Assembly (NCBI GenBank): GCA_039815465.1
Contig: JBCBZG010000001.1
Location: 186,001-250,000, forward strand
Direction of reading: 5' to 3'
Origin: Shimia_B sp039815465
GTDB lineage: Bacteria > Pseudomonadota > Alphaproteobacteria > Rhodobacterales > Rhodobacteraceae
Length of the DNA: 64,000 nucleotides
The first letter of the stretch is position 1; every line of letters begins with the position of its first letter. Positions 42,071 through 50,368 of the stretch are shown piece by piece. The notes under the pieces were generated by a model. The model did no database searches. It had not been told where the DNA came from and saw nothing but the letters and a program-made list of their open reading frames with translations. The position numbers and the translations under genes are program-made.

Positions 42071-43597
42071 TCAGGTCGTATTCACCCACGGTGCCCGCGT
42101 GCGCCCTACGCGCATGACCACGGATTTCACCTCGAGGAATTCTTCAAAGCCGTAGCGCCCGATCTCGCGCCCTTGGCCGGACTGTTTCATGCCGCCAAAG
42201 GCGACCTCCGGGTAGCCGTCCATCCAGGTGTTGGTCCAAATGGTCCCGGCTTCTGCCCGGCGCGCGAAGGCCAGACAGGTATGGACATCGGTGCTCCACA
42301 CCCCGGCGGACAGGCCGTAGACGCTGTCATTGGTAAGCGCGATCGCCTCATGGAGCGTTTTGAACGTGAGCACGGACAGGACCGGGCCGAACACCTCCTC
42401 CTGCACGATGCGCATGGAAGAGGTCAGGCGGCTGACGATGGTGGGCTGGTAGAATTGCGTGCCCACGCCATCGACGGTGAGCGGCGCGCCACCAAGCGCG
42501 ACATCGGCGCCTTGGGCCTTTGCCTCCTGCACGTAGCCGTCGATTTTGGCCTGGTGGTCGGCGGTGACGATGGCGCCCACCTGCGTGTCGGGGTTGAGCG
42601 GATTGCCGAACGCCACCTGGCGCGACAGCTCTACGACTTTGGCGGTAAACGCCTCCGCGATGTCCTCGTGCACGATGATGCGGCTTGAAGAATTGCAGCA
42701 CTGCCCGACGTTGAAATGAACGCCAAACGCCACCGCGTCCGCGGCATCATCGAGCTCGGCATCGGGAAAGATCACCTGCGGGTTCTTGCCGCCGAGCTCC
42801 AGCGCGACTTTCTTGAGCGTGCCGGACGCAATCTCTGAAATCCGTTTGCCCACCGCCGTGGACCCGGTGAAGGAAATCATGTCCACCGACGGGTGCGACG
42901 TCAGCGTGGCGCCCACGGGCACGCCGTAGCCCAGTACGATGTTGCAGACGCCCGCGGGCAGGCCCGCCTCCACCAAAAGCTCGGCTAGGAGCGCGGTTGT
43001 GGACGGCGTCATCTCTGAGGGTTTGACCACGCAGGTACAGCCCGCCGCCAGCGCAAAGGGGAGCTTTTGGCTCAGAATCCAGAACGGAAAATTCCAGGGC
43101 GTGATGAGGGACACAACGCCGATGGGTTCTTTCAGCACCATGGCGACCATGTCGTCACCCAGCGTGTTGTGGCTGTCGCCGTGGGAGGTGCGCGCGAGCG
43201 CGGCCGCATACCGCCACAGGTCAGCCGCGCCGCCCACCTCGCCGCGGGACTGGCTGATCGGCTTGCCGCTTTCGAGTGTCTCCAGCAGGGCAAACCGTTC
43301 TGTGTGCTGCTCGATCAGGTCGGCGACCTTGAGGAGCACAGTCGCGCGCGCCTTGCCCGAAATCCGCGACCAACGGCCATCGTCAAAGGCCGCGCGCGCG
43401 GCTTTGATGGCGGCCTCGGCCTCCGCTTTGCCGCCTTGCGCGGCGCGGCTCACCACCACCCCGTGGGAGGGGGAGACGCGCTCGGACACTGCGCCATCGG
43501 CACTATCGACCCAGGCGCCATCGATGAAATGTCGAAGCTCCACGGGCGCCTCGGGCAGCGCGATGTCGGCATGGGTTATGACGTTGAGGTCGAGCAT
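42071..43597 (-). CDS. NAD(P)-dependent aldehyde dehydrogenase
   Basis: A 508-residue ALDH-superfamily enzyme. The cofactor loop is SLITPWNFPFWILSQKLPFALAAGCTCVVKPSE. The general base is in KKVALELGGKNPQVIF and the catalytic Cys in VGQCCNSSSR. EEVFGPVLSVL and FGGMKQSGQGREIGRYG are the C-terminal landmarks. It is close to the betaine-aldehyde/gamma-aminobutyraldehyde class by general look, but the operon points to a sugar-derived aldehyde. The start overlaps the enoyl-CoA hydratase stop by one base (TAATG). Confidence 0.93.
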   Translation of the reverse strand: MLDLNVITHADIALPEAPVELRHFIDGAWVDSADGAVSERVSPSHGVVVSRAAQGGKAEAEAAIKAARAAFDDGRWSRISGKARATVLLKVADLIEQHTERFALLETLESGKPISQSRGEVGGAADLWRYAAALARTSHGDSHNTLGDDMVAMVLKEPIGVVSLITPWNFPFWILSQKLPFALAAGCTCVVKPSEMTPSTTALLAELLVEAGLPAGVCNIVLGYGVPVGATLTSHPSVDMISFTGSTAVGKRISEIASGTLKKVALELGGKNPQVIFPDAELDDAADAVAFGVHFNVGQCCNSSSRIIVHEDIAEAFTAKVVELSRQVAFGNPLNPDTQVGAIVTADHQAKIDGYVQEAKAQGADVALGGAPLTVDGVGTQFYQPTIVSRLTSSMRIVQEEVFGPVLSVLTFKTLHEAIALTNDSVYGLSAGVWSTDVHTCLAFARRAEAGTIWTNTWMDGYPEVAFGGMKQSGQGREIGRYGFEEFLEVKSVVMRVGRTRAPWVNTT

Positions 43598-44364
43598 TAG
43601 GTCCCCTTAAAGTCGGGTTTGCGTTTGTCTTGGAACGCGGCCACGCCCTCGGCGCGGTCCTCGGTGGCGGCAATCGCGGCGGAGCCTAGGGCCTCCACAC
43701 TCGCGGCGCGGTCCTCGCCCACGGCGGCGTGGATCATGTTTTTGGTGATCTCTGTCGCGCGGGGGGACAGCGCGGGGGCGTCCGCGGCGAGGGTCTCGGC
43801 GGCGTCGAGGACGTCATCGGCCACGAGAGCCGCAAAGCCACACGCGACCGCGCGCTCTGCTGTGATGCGCCGACCAAAAAGCACCATTTCTTTGACCATA
43901 GGTTCCGGCATCAGGCGGGTCAGACGCTGGGTGCCGGACCAACCGGGCACCACGCCCACGCGCGCCTCTGGCAGGGCCAAGCTCGCGCGCGGGGTCATGA
44001 CGCGGATGTCGCAAGCCGCCGCGAGTTCGAGCCCGCCGCCAAAGGCATGGCCGTTCAGCGCGGCGATGGTGGGTTTCGACAGGGTGGCCAGACGGTCAAA
44101 GATGCGGTGGCCATCGCGCACCCAGTGGCGCGCAAACTCCGCCGGGCTCAGCCCGCCCCAGGCGCCGATATCGGCCCCCGTGCAAAACGCCTTTGCGCCT
44201 GCGCCAGTGACGATCACGTTCCGCAGGCTCGTGTCCCGTTCGATGGTGGTGAGATGTGCGTCCAAGTCATCGAGCATGGCCACGGTGAACGCGTTCATCT
44301 TGCTCGCGTTTTCGAGGCGCAGCAGCGCCGTGGCGCCCGTTATGGTCAGCGTGACAGCACTCAC
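43597..44364 (-). CDS. Enoyl-CoA hydratase/isomerase family protein
   Basis: A 255-residue crotonase-fold protein. The oxyanion-hole segments are GAGAKAFCTGADIGAWGG and NGHAFGGGLELAAACD. The two acidic catalytic positions fit Glu in GLELAA and Glu in LPEARVGVVPGWSGTQRL, as in true hydratases. The preferred start is the GTG at 44364, which forms a GTGA overlap with the CoA-transferase stop and has GGAG eight bases upstream; a GTG at 44373 would sit on that ribosome binding site. Substrate is unknown; hydration of an unsaturated acyl-CoA formed by the adjacent CoA-transferase is the natural inference. Confidence 0.9.
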   Translation of the reverse strand: MSAVTLTITGATALLRLENASKMNAFTVAMLDDLDAHLTTIERDTSLRNVIVTGAGAKAFCTGADIGAWGGLSPAEFARHWVRDGHRIFDRLATLSKPTIAALNGHAFGGGLELAAACDIRVMTPRASLALPEARVGVVPGWSGTQRLTRLMPEPMVKEMVLFGRRITAERAVACGFAALVADDVLDAAETLAADAPALSPRATEITKNMIHAAVGEDRAASVEALGSAAIAATEDRAEGVAAFQDKRKPDFKGT

Positions 44365-45932
44365 TGCGCCCACTCCATCGCGCCTTTGGTCAAGAGCGAT
44401 TTGGGCATTAGTGTCGCATTTTCAGCGACGCTCACCCGCCCCTCGGAGGCCGCGATGATGTCGCGTTCCACGTTGATGCCGGGCATGATTTCGGTGGCCA
44501 CGAGCCCCGTGTCGCCCAGGCGCATCACACAGCGCTCGGTGATGTAGAGCACGTCCTGGCCGAGTTCCCGCGCGCGGGCGCCGGAGAATGTGACGTGTTC
44601 GACCGTCTCAACCATCTTGGTGAACTTGCCCGGTGCGACGACTGTTACGCCATCTTCGTCGAGTTCAACCTGTGCGCCAGCTTCGAACCATCCGGAAAAG
44701 ACGATCTTTTTGGCCTGGCTCGTGATGTCAACAAAGCCTCCGGCCCCGGCGGTCAGGTAGGGTTTCTTACCCAGCTTGGACACGTTGACGTTGCCTGCGC
44801 GATCGACTTCCAAGAACGACAGAAAGCTCATGTCAAAGCCCGCGCCCTGGAAGTAAATGAACTGCTGCGGCGAGGGCACGAACGCGTCGGCGTTGGAGGC
44901 GCAGCCAAAGGCGAAATCGGTGAGCGGCACACCGCCCACGGCGCCCTGTTCAATGGCCCAAGTCACCGCCTCCGGCTGGCCAGCCTCCAGCAAGATACGC
45001 GGCACCATGGCGGAAATGCCAAAGCCTAGATTGGCGGTCATGCCCGTCCTCAGCTCCATCGCGGCGCGGCGCGCGATCACCTTTTCGATGCCGTAGGGCG
45101 GCAGCGTGAAGCTGTCCCAAGGCCGCTGAATTGCGCCGGAGATGGCCGGATCGTAGGGGGTTTCAGTGGTCTGTTTCTGATCGGGGTCGAGGACGACAAG
45201 GTCCACGAGGTGACCCGGCACACGCACGTCATGGGGGCTCAGCGAGCCGCGCTTGGTGACGCGTTTGACCTGGGCGATCACAAGCCCGCCGTGGTTGCGC
45301 ACGCAGATCGCCTGCTCAAGCCCGCCTAGATATGCACCTTCGTGTTCATAGGTCAGGTTGCCATGCTCATCGGCGGTCGTGGCGCGCAAGATGCAGACAT
45401 TGGGGACGATGTTGGGGAAGTGAAGCCAGGTGTCGCCGTCAAATTCCACGCGCTTCACAATGGGCTGGGCGGCAGCGCGCGCGTTCATCGCACAGCCGTC
45501 GCGCGTGGGGTCGGCAAAGGTATCGAGGCCGATTTTGGTAAGAACGCCGGGGCGACGCGCGGCAGCTTCCCGCGTCATGTCGAACATAATGCCTGAGGGC
45601 ACGTTGTAGGCCGCGACGCGGTCTTCAACGATCATGCGCCAGATGTCGGGCATCGGCAGGCTTGAGGGGCCGGAGGGGTAGGATCCTGCGAGCACGCGGG
45701 TCAGCAACCCGTCTTGTGCCAAATGTTCCATCCCGCCCACGCCATACATGTCGCCCGCCGCAATGGGGTGGAGCGTGGTGATCGCTTTTGGGTGCCCCTG
45801 CGCCTGAAAGCGCGCCCCGATGGCGTGGAGCACTTTGTCCGGGCAGCCGAGCGCGGACGACGATGAGACGGTGATAACAGCCCCGTCAGGAATGCGCGCC
45901 GCGGCGGTGGCGGCATCGGTCAGCTTGGTCAT
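44361..45932 (-). CDS. Acyl-CoA:carboxylate CoA-transferase, fused alpha-beta (YdiF/PCT type)
   Basis: A 523-residue class I CoA-transferase with both subunits in one chain. The N-terminal part (to about 290) has DGAVITVSSSSALGCPDKVL and HPIAAGDMYGVGGMEHLAQ. The C-terminal part holds the catalytic Glu in the segment AIEQGAVGGVPL, and later GFVDITSQAKKIVFSG. Such enzymes move CoA between acyl-CoA and a free short-chain acid. The ATG at 45932 overlaps the dehydrogenase stop by four bases. The operon suggests it activates a sugar-derived acid. Confidence 0.9.
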   Translation of the reverse strand: MTKLTDAATAAARIPDGAVITVSSSSALGCPDKVLHAIGARFQAQGHPKAITTLHPIAAGDMYGVGGMEHLAQDGLLTRVLAGSYPSGPSSLPMPDIWRMIVEDRVAAYNVPSGIMFDMTREAAARRPGVLTKIGLDTFADPTRDGCAMNARAAAQPIVKRVEFDGDTWLHFPNIVPNVCILRATTADEHGNLTYEHEGAYLGGLEQAICVRNHGGLVIAQVKRVTKRGSLSPHDVRVPGHLVDLVVLDPDQKQTTETPYDPAISGAIQRPWDSFTLPPYGIEKVIARRAAMELRTGMTANLGFGISAMVPRILLEAGQPEAVTWAIEQGAVGGVPLTDFAFGCASNADAFVPSPQQFIYFQGAGFDMSFLSFLEVDRAGNVNVSKLGKKPYLTAGAGGFVDITSQAKKIVFSGWFEAGAQVELDEDGVTVVAPGKFTKMVETVEHVTFSGARARELGQDVLYITERCVMRLGDTGLVATEIMPGINVERDIIAASEGRVSVAENATLMPKSLLTKGAMEWAQ

Positions 45933-46933
45933 GGCGCGCCCCCGTAGTCCACCGTTTGGCGCAGGCCCGTTTGCGCCGCTTTGCGCACGGCGTGCGCGAC
46001 GGCGAGTGATTTCACCCCGTCCCACCCGGTGCCCGCAGGCGCGCCCTGCCCCCGGATCGCGGCGGCGAAGTCGGACAGACCTTGGACGTAGAGATCGTGA
46101 TCCGAGAACGGCACGACCTCTCGGCCCTCTTCGGTGATGAGGGTGATTTCACCCACCGGTTGTTGGGTCATGACGCCCGTGGCGATGATGGACCCGCGAT
46201 CGCCATGGAGTTCCAGCCCCGACCCCGCGAAAGGGTGGGTAAAGCTTTCATGGCTCATGACCATGGCGCCCGAGGGCATCGACCAGACGGACATGGCGCT
46301 GTCCTCCACGCCCGCACCCATGCCCGATGCGCCCATTTGCGCGACGACCTCTGCTGGGTCCTCCCCCAGGATAAAGCGGGCGACGTCGGCGTCGTGCACG
46401 GTGATGTCGGGGATCACGCCTCCACCGGCCGCCGCGTCATTGATCCGCCAGCCTTGGAGATGGGGCGGCAGGTGGACGGCGTGGAAAATACGCATCGACA
46501 GCACCCGCCCAATGCGGCCCGCGGCGACCATGTCGCGGATCGCACGGTGGGCGCCTGAACAGCGCAGGTGGTGGTTGGTGGCGAAGGCGACCCCAGCCCG
46601 CTCCGCGGCGCGGACCATGGTGACCGCATCAGAAAGTGTCATCGCCAGCGGCTTTTCGCAAAGCACATGCTTGCCCGCGGCGATGGCGGCCATGGCCTGT
46701 GGAAAGTGCTTTTCGTTGGTGGTGGAGATGTAGACCGCGCCCACAGCAGGGTCCGCCAAAATCGTGTCGAGATCGGTGTCAGACCGCGCGATCCCCTGCT
46801 CCGCCGCATAGGCTGCGCCGCGCTTGGCCGAGCTGGACAAAACGGTGCGCACATCGTGGCCCTCTTGCGCCCGGATGGCGCGGATCACGTAGTCTTTGGC
46901 GATGGTGCTGGCACCAATCAGAGCCCATTCCAC
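45929..46933 (-). CDS. Gfo/Idh/MocA-family oxidoreductase
   Basis: A 334-residue NAD(P)-dependent sugar or polyol dehydrogenase. The N-terminal dinucleotide motif is WALIGASTIAKDYVI and the family EKP motif is in HVLCEKPLAMT near residue 90. The C-terminal domain carries the metal- or substrate-binding HDADVARFILGEDP. The GTG at 46933 follows GGGAG with a 6-base spacing and gives the normal N-terminus; a GTG seven codons upstream (46954) is in frame but adds an atypical segment. It is the first gene of the 18-kb operon behind two LacI-type operators. Confidence 0.9.
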   Translation of the reverse strand: MEWALIGASTIAKDYVIRAIRAQEGHDVRTVLSSSAKRGAAYAAEQGIARSDTDLDTILADPAVGAVYISTTNEKHFPQAMAAIAAGKHVLCEKPLAMTLSDAVTMVRAAERAGVAFATNHHLRCSGAHRAIRDMVAAGRIGRVLSMRIFHAVHLPPHLQGWRINDAAAGGGVIPDITVHDADVARFILGEDPAEVVAQMGASGMGAGVEDSAMSVWSMPSGAMVMSHESFTHPFAGSGLELHGDRGSIIATGVMTQQPVGEITLITEEGREVVPFSDHDLYVQGLSDFAAAIRGQGAPAGTGWDGVKSLAVAHAVRKAAQTGLRQTVDYGGAP

Positions 46934-46964
46934 GGCAGTCTCCCAGTTTGACACGCTCTCTTTA

Positions 46965-47009
46965 TGGAACGTTCCAGTTGATACTGCTGGAACGTTCCAG
47001 TTCTGTCAA
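46965..47009 (-). promoter_or_regulatory. Promoter with two LacI-type operators at the head of the 15-gene operon
   Basis: On the minus strand, TTGACA lies at 47009-47004 and a weak -10 (CAGTAT) at 46986-46981, 17 bases apart. The spacer is almost filled by the 14-base palindrome CTGGAACGTTCCAG (46987-47000). A second palindrome, TGGAACGTTCCA, lies at 46965-46976, 23 bases away centre to centre and just past the -10. Central CG and this symmetry are typical of LacI-family operators. The matching regulator is probably the operon's own LacI gene at 32028-33023. Confidence 0.8.
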
Positions 47010-47288
47010 TAGGGTTCGGATTTTTCGGGCCGAGCCGACTCAGGAGGGAATTTAAAACATATAATCCGTAACTTATCCCGATCCCGGAAAGAGCGAGCTC
47101 AGCTGCTGGCAGTCAAAAGCACCCACCGCACAGTCGTAGAGATTTGGGCAACCACCGCCCGCGAGCGGGACCAACGGCTGTGCTTTACTGGTGTGTACGA
47201 GCTCTTCTCTAGCTCCAGCGAACAGTGGCAGAGCGTAGCCTAAACACCAAAGCAGCCAGCAAAACTTAGGCTTACCCCCGTGCAGAGA
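47010..47288. other. Gene-free interval
   Basis: No gene is recognised in this 279-base stretch, which is AT-richer than its surroundings. It contains a small hairpin, AGCCTAA (47237-47243) with TTAGGCT (47266-47272), close to the FGGY kinase stop and possibly its terminator. The remaining bases show no coding pattern or mobile-element ends that I can identify. Confidence 0.5.
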
Positions 47289-48578
47289 CTACGCCTGTCG
47301 GACGAGGCCCGGCAGTTTGGCCGCACCGATGCTCGCTTCCGTTTCCGGCGCCGTAGACACCTTGATACCGAGCGCCCGTTCGCGAATCGCCGTTAGGGCC
47401 GGGTTCCGGCTCGCGCCGCCTGCGGTGAACAGCTCAGTGGGGCGCGGGCCGCCATGCTGGGCGATCAGCGCGTAGCCCTGCGCCTCGATCCGCGCGATGC
47501 CTTCGAACATGCCCTGCAAAAAGGTCACGTCACTGGCAGGCCGGGGCGACAAGCGCGGGGCCAGGGTCGGGTCATTAGTGGGAAACCGCTCCCCCGCGGT
47601 GAGGAGCGGGTGATAGTCGAGCCCAGTGGGCTGTGTGACGTCCATGGCGGCGCTCAGGCGCGTCATCTCCTCCCCCGAAAAGAAATGCGCGAGCACTGCG
47701 CCGCCGGTGTTGGACGCGCCCCCCACCAGCCACGCGTCGCCCAGCCGGTGAGAATAGAGCCCCATGGCCGGCAGATCGACACGTTTGTCGCTCACCAGCT
47801 TGAGCGCGAGCGTGGACCCGATGGAGGTGACCGCCGTGCCGACCTTAAGCGGCGCCGTGGCCAGGAACGCCGCGTTGCTATCTGTGGTGCCCGCATGGAC
47901 AATCGCTGTGGGCGCCAAGCCCAGCGCTTGCGCGACATTGGGATCGAGCGGCCCCCAGTGCGTCCCCGGCGCATCAACCCGGGGCAGCAACTCGGGATCG
48001 AGGAGTGCTTCAATCCAATCCGGCCAGTGCGATCCTTCGGGATCAAAGCCGGTCTTGAGCGCGTTTGTGTGGTCAGATCGCCCGCCCTGCCCTGTCAGCT
48101 TAGCAGCGATGTAGTCTGCCTGGTGCAAAAGGTGCGCAGGCGCGCGTTCGGCCGCTGCACGCAGCCTGAGCGCCCGCGCCAGGGCGGAGTTTGACCCCTG
48201 TGTGATGTGATCCGCCTCCGGGCAATGGGCGGCGATGCGGGCGGCTTCTGCGTCGAAGCCTTTGGAATTGTACATAAGTGCAGGCCCCACAGGGGCGAGC
48301 GCCGTGTCGGTGAGGACCATGGAGCCTGATGTGGCATCCACCGCCAGTGTGGCAATGTCACTCCCGGACCGACCCAAGTCGCGGAGCGCGGCGGTCTGGG
48401 CGGTGATGCAGGTTGCAACAGCGCTCCACCAGTCCCGCGCATCTACCGCTGCGGCACGCGGCGCAGGGTGCGGCGCCCGGGCGGTGGACACGACGCGCCC
48501 ACCTGGGTCGAGCACAGCAGTGCGCACGCCGCTCGTGCCCACATCGATGCCCAGCGAAAGCGGCGCAAGCGCGCTCAT
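47289..48578 (-). CDS. FGGY-family carbohydrate kinase
   Basis: A 429-residue kinase of the FGGY family, a little shorter than xylulokinase (about 480). The phosphate-1 motif is LSLGIDVGTSGVRTAVLD at the N-terminus. VDATSGSMVL, ALMYNSKGFDAEA and TTDSNAAFLATAPLKVGTAVTSIGSTLALKL follow, and TAGGASRNPALTAI is the adenosine-binding end. It phosphorylates a sugar or ketose in the cytosol. The start overlaps the aldolase stop by four bases. Together with the aldolase, kinase then aldol cleavage is the likely order of steps. Substrate unknown. Confidence 0.87.
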   Translation of the reverse strand: MSALAPLSLGIDVGTSGVRTAVLDPGGRVVSTARAPHPAPRAAAVDARDWWSAVATCITAQTAALRDLGRSGSDIATLAVDATSGSMVLTDTALAPVGPALMYNSKGFDAEAARIAAHCPEADHITQGSNSALARALRLRAAAERAPAHLLHQADYIAAKLTGQGGRSDHTNALKTGFDPEGSHWPDWIEALLDPELLPRVDAPGTHWGPLDPNVAQALGLAPTAIVHAGTTDSNAAFLATAPLKVGTAVTSIGSTLALKLVSDKRVDLPAMGLYSHRLGDAWLVGGASNTGGAVLAHFFSGEEMTRLSAAMDVTQPTGLDYHPLLTAGERFPTNDPTLAPRLSPRPASDVTFLQGMFEGIARIEAQGYALIAQHGGPRPTELFTAGGASRNPALTAIRERALGIKVSTAPETEASIGAAKLPGLVRQA

Positions 48579-49540
48579 GGGCGCGCGGCCAGGGCCTGAC
48601 GGTACTTTTCGGCGTCCCAATCCAAAAGCTCCGCCTCAGCCTCCGCGCCGATAGGCTCCACCGTCCAGGCCTCGGGCACGCGCCGCAGCACGTCGCTCAG
48701 GCAGGTGAGCATGGCGCGTTGCGCATCGGTGGAGCCGTGGCGGATCAAGACGCCGCCATCGGCCAGGATCGCCGGCGGTTGTGCACCGTGATCTGCACGG
48801 GGCAGCCGTGGGCCCAGAAAGACGACGTGGTCGGGATAATAGGTGCCATCCGTTGCGCGCGCGGCAGCGAGCGGGTCCGCGGCAAGCCAGCTTTCCGCGG
48901 CCCAGTCAAACCCGTCGGGCGCCGCAGAAGTTGGGGCGGGCGCACTCTCCCGCGCGGGCATGTCGAGACGGCGCTCAACCTCCGCCAGAGTTTCGCTGAC
49001 CTCATCGACGGTGGGGCCAAAACAGATGAGCCCGTGATTTTGCAAGATGACCACGCGTGTCTCGGCGCCTACGCGAGCGAGGATTTCGCGCGTCAGGGGC
49101 AGCCCGGGTTTGGCGTAGGGTACCATGACAAAGGGCAGGTCTGCGAGCTTGTCGCGCGCTGCCTCCCGCCCTTCTGGGCTGATGGCATGGGTCAGCACGG
49201 CAACGGAATGGGTGTGCGCCACGACAGGTTGATCAAGGGCTGCGTGAAACGTCGTCTCGATCGACGGGCGCAAGGTGACAGCGGGGTCGAGACCCGTGGA
49301 CTTGCAACTGCCGTCGCCTGCGCCGTTCGCCTCCGCCAAAGCCGCTTTGTGATCGACGGCCACGAAAATCTGATCCCGTTCCGCGTTCGCAAGCTCCGTT
49401 CCGGAGGCTTTGATCCACATGACGCCGCCGCCTTTGATCGACGTGTTCCCGCCGGGCCCCTGAACCTGGAGCGGGTCCTGCCCCAACCGGGCAGAGAGCG
49501 CGCGGAACGCGTCGGTGAGCAGGTCGGGTCGGGTGGTCAT
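48575..49540 (-). CDS. Class II aldolase/adducin-domain protein (rhamnulose-1-phosphate aldolase-like)
   Basis: A 321-residue protein. The N-terminal two thirds form a class II aldolase domain with VQGPGGNTSIKGGGVMWIKASG, zinc-ligand HTHS near residue 109 and the third His in LQNHGLICFGPT. The C-terminal about 120 residues (DHVVFLGP and later) resemble the extra region seen in the aldolase half of RhaD/short-chain dehydrogenase fusions, but no dehydrogenase domain follows. It cleaves or epimerises a phosphorylated sugar. It overlaps the kinase and the HAD gene by four bases each. Confidence 0.87.
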   Translation of the reverse strand: MTTRPDLLTDAFRALSARLGQDPLQVQGPGGNTSIKGGGVMWIKASGTELANAERDQIFVAVDHKAALAEANGAGDGSCKSTGLDPAVTLRPSIETTFHAALDQPVVAHTHSVAVLTHAISPEGREAARDKLADLPFVMVPYAKPGLPLTREILARVGAETRVVILQNHGLICFGPTVDEVSETLAEVERRLDMPARESAPAPTSAAPDGFDWAAESWLAADPLAAARATDGTYYPDHVVFLGPRLPRADHGAQPPAILADGGVLIRHGSTDAQRAMLTCLSDVLRRVPEAWTVEPIGAEAEAELLDWDAEKYRQALAARP

Positions 49541-50349
49541 TGCAGCGCTCCGATAAAATAGGTGGGGGCGTGAGGCGGCGCGAGCGTGGCCAGGGCCTGG
49601 GCCCAGTCGCCCGTGCTGAACGTATCGGCATAGAGCCCGCCGCCAACAAAGACACTGTCCCAGCCCGCCTGTGCGGCGCCCGCGATGTCGTGTTCCAGGC
49701 TGTCGCCCACCATCAAAAGCCGGGAGGTGCCAAGCGCCGCCGCGAGGCTGTCAAAGATCGGGCGGTGGGGTTTGCCGTAAAACGCGACCTCGCCGCCCAT
49801 GTCGCGGTAGGCGAACGCCAGCGCACCGGGGGAGATGACCTGACCGCCGCGGCGTGGCGAGGCGCGGTCGGGGTTTGAGCAATAAAGCGGCAGCCCGCGC
49901 GCACGCGCGCGCTCAAGCATCGGCTGCCACGCCCCAAGCGTGCTGCCATCGGGCAATCCCATCAGCAGGATCGCCTCGCAGGCGTCAAACCCGGTGAGCG
50001 TAACGTCGAGGCCCCCGGCCCAATGCTCCGCATCGCCGGGGGCCCGCTCGATCGGGTAAAGGCGGCGGTGGGGAATGAGCCCCGCATCCAGGTCGCGCCA
50101 AAGCGCCTCCCCGCTCGTCATGACAGTGTCAAAGGGGCGCGCGAACCCCATAGCGGCGATGCGGTCCGCGTTGGGTGCCGCCCGTTTGCCGGAATTCGAT
50201 AGGACCGCCACGGGACGTGCGAGCGCCTCAAGACAGCGCACGGCGCCTGGGTAGGGCGCCGTTCCATCATGGAGCACGCCCCACTGATCAAAGACCACCG
50301 CGTCATAGCCGCCTGCGATCTCTGCAATCGTGTCGATGCGTTGGGTCAC
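49537..50349 (-). CDS. HAD-type hydrolase, TIGR01459-like
   Basis: A 270-residue HAD class IIA phosphatase. The nucleophile motif is AVVFDQWGVLHDG with Asp near residue 21, motif II is AVLSNSGKR, Lys in YGKPHRPIF and the final acidic motif MVGDSLEHDIAGAAQAG. The FDQWGVLHDG form is that of the TIGR01459 subgroup, related to NagD. It probably removes phosphate from a small sugar phosphate. It is within the four-gene arm of metallo-hydrolase, HAD, aldolase and kinase. Confidence 0.87.
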   Translation of the reverse strand: MTQRIDTIAEIAGGYDAVVFDQWGVLHDGTAPYPGAVRCLEALARPVAVLSNSGKRAAPNADRIAAMGFARPFDTVMTSGEALWRDLDAGLIPHRRLYPIERAPGDAEHWAGGLDVTLTGFDACEAILLMGLPDGSTLGAWQPMLERARARGLPLYCSNPDRASPRRGGQVISPGALAFAYRDMGGEVAFYGKPHRPIFDSLAAALGTSRLLMVGDSLEHDIAGAAQAGWDSVFVGGGLYADTFSTGDWAQALATLAPPHAPTYFIGALQ

Positions 50350-50368
50350 GGCGCTGCCCCGTGCAGCG

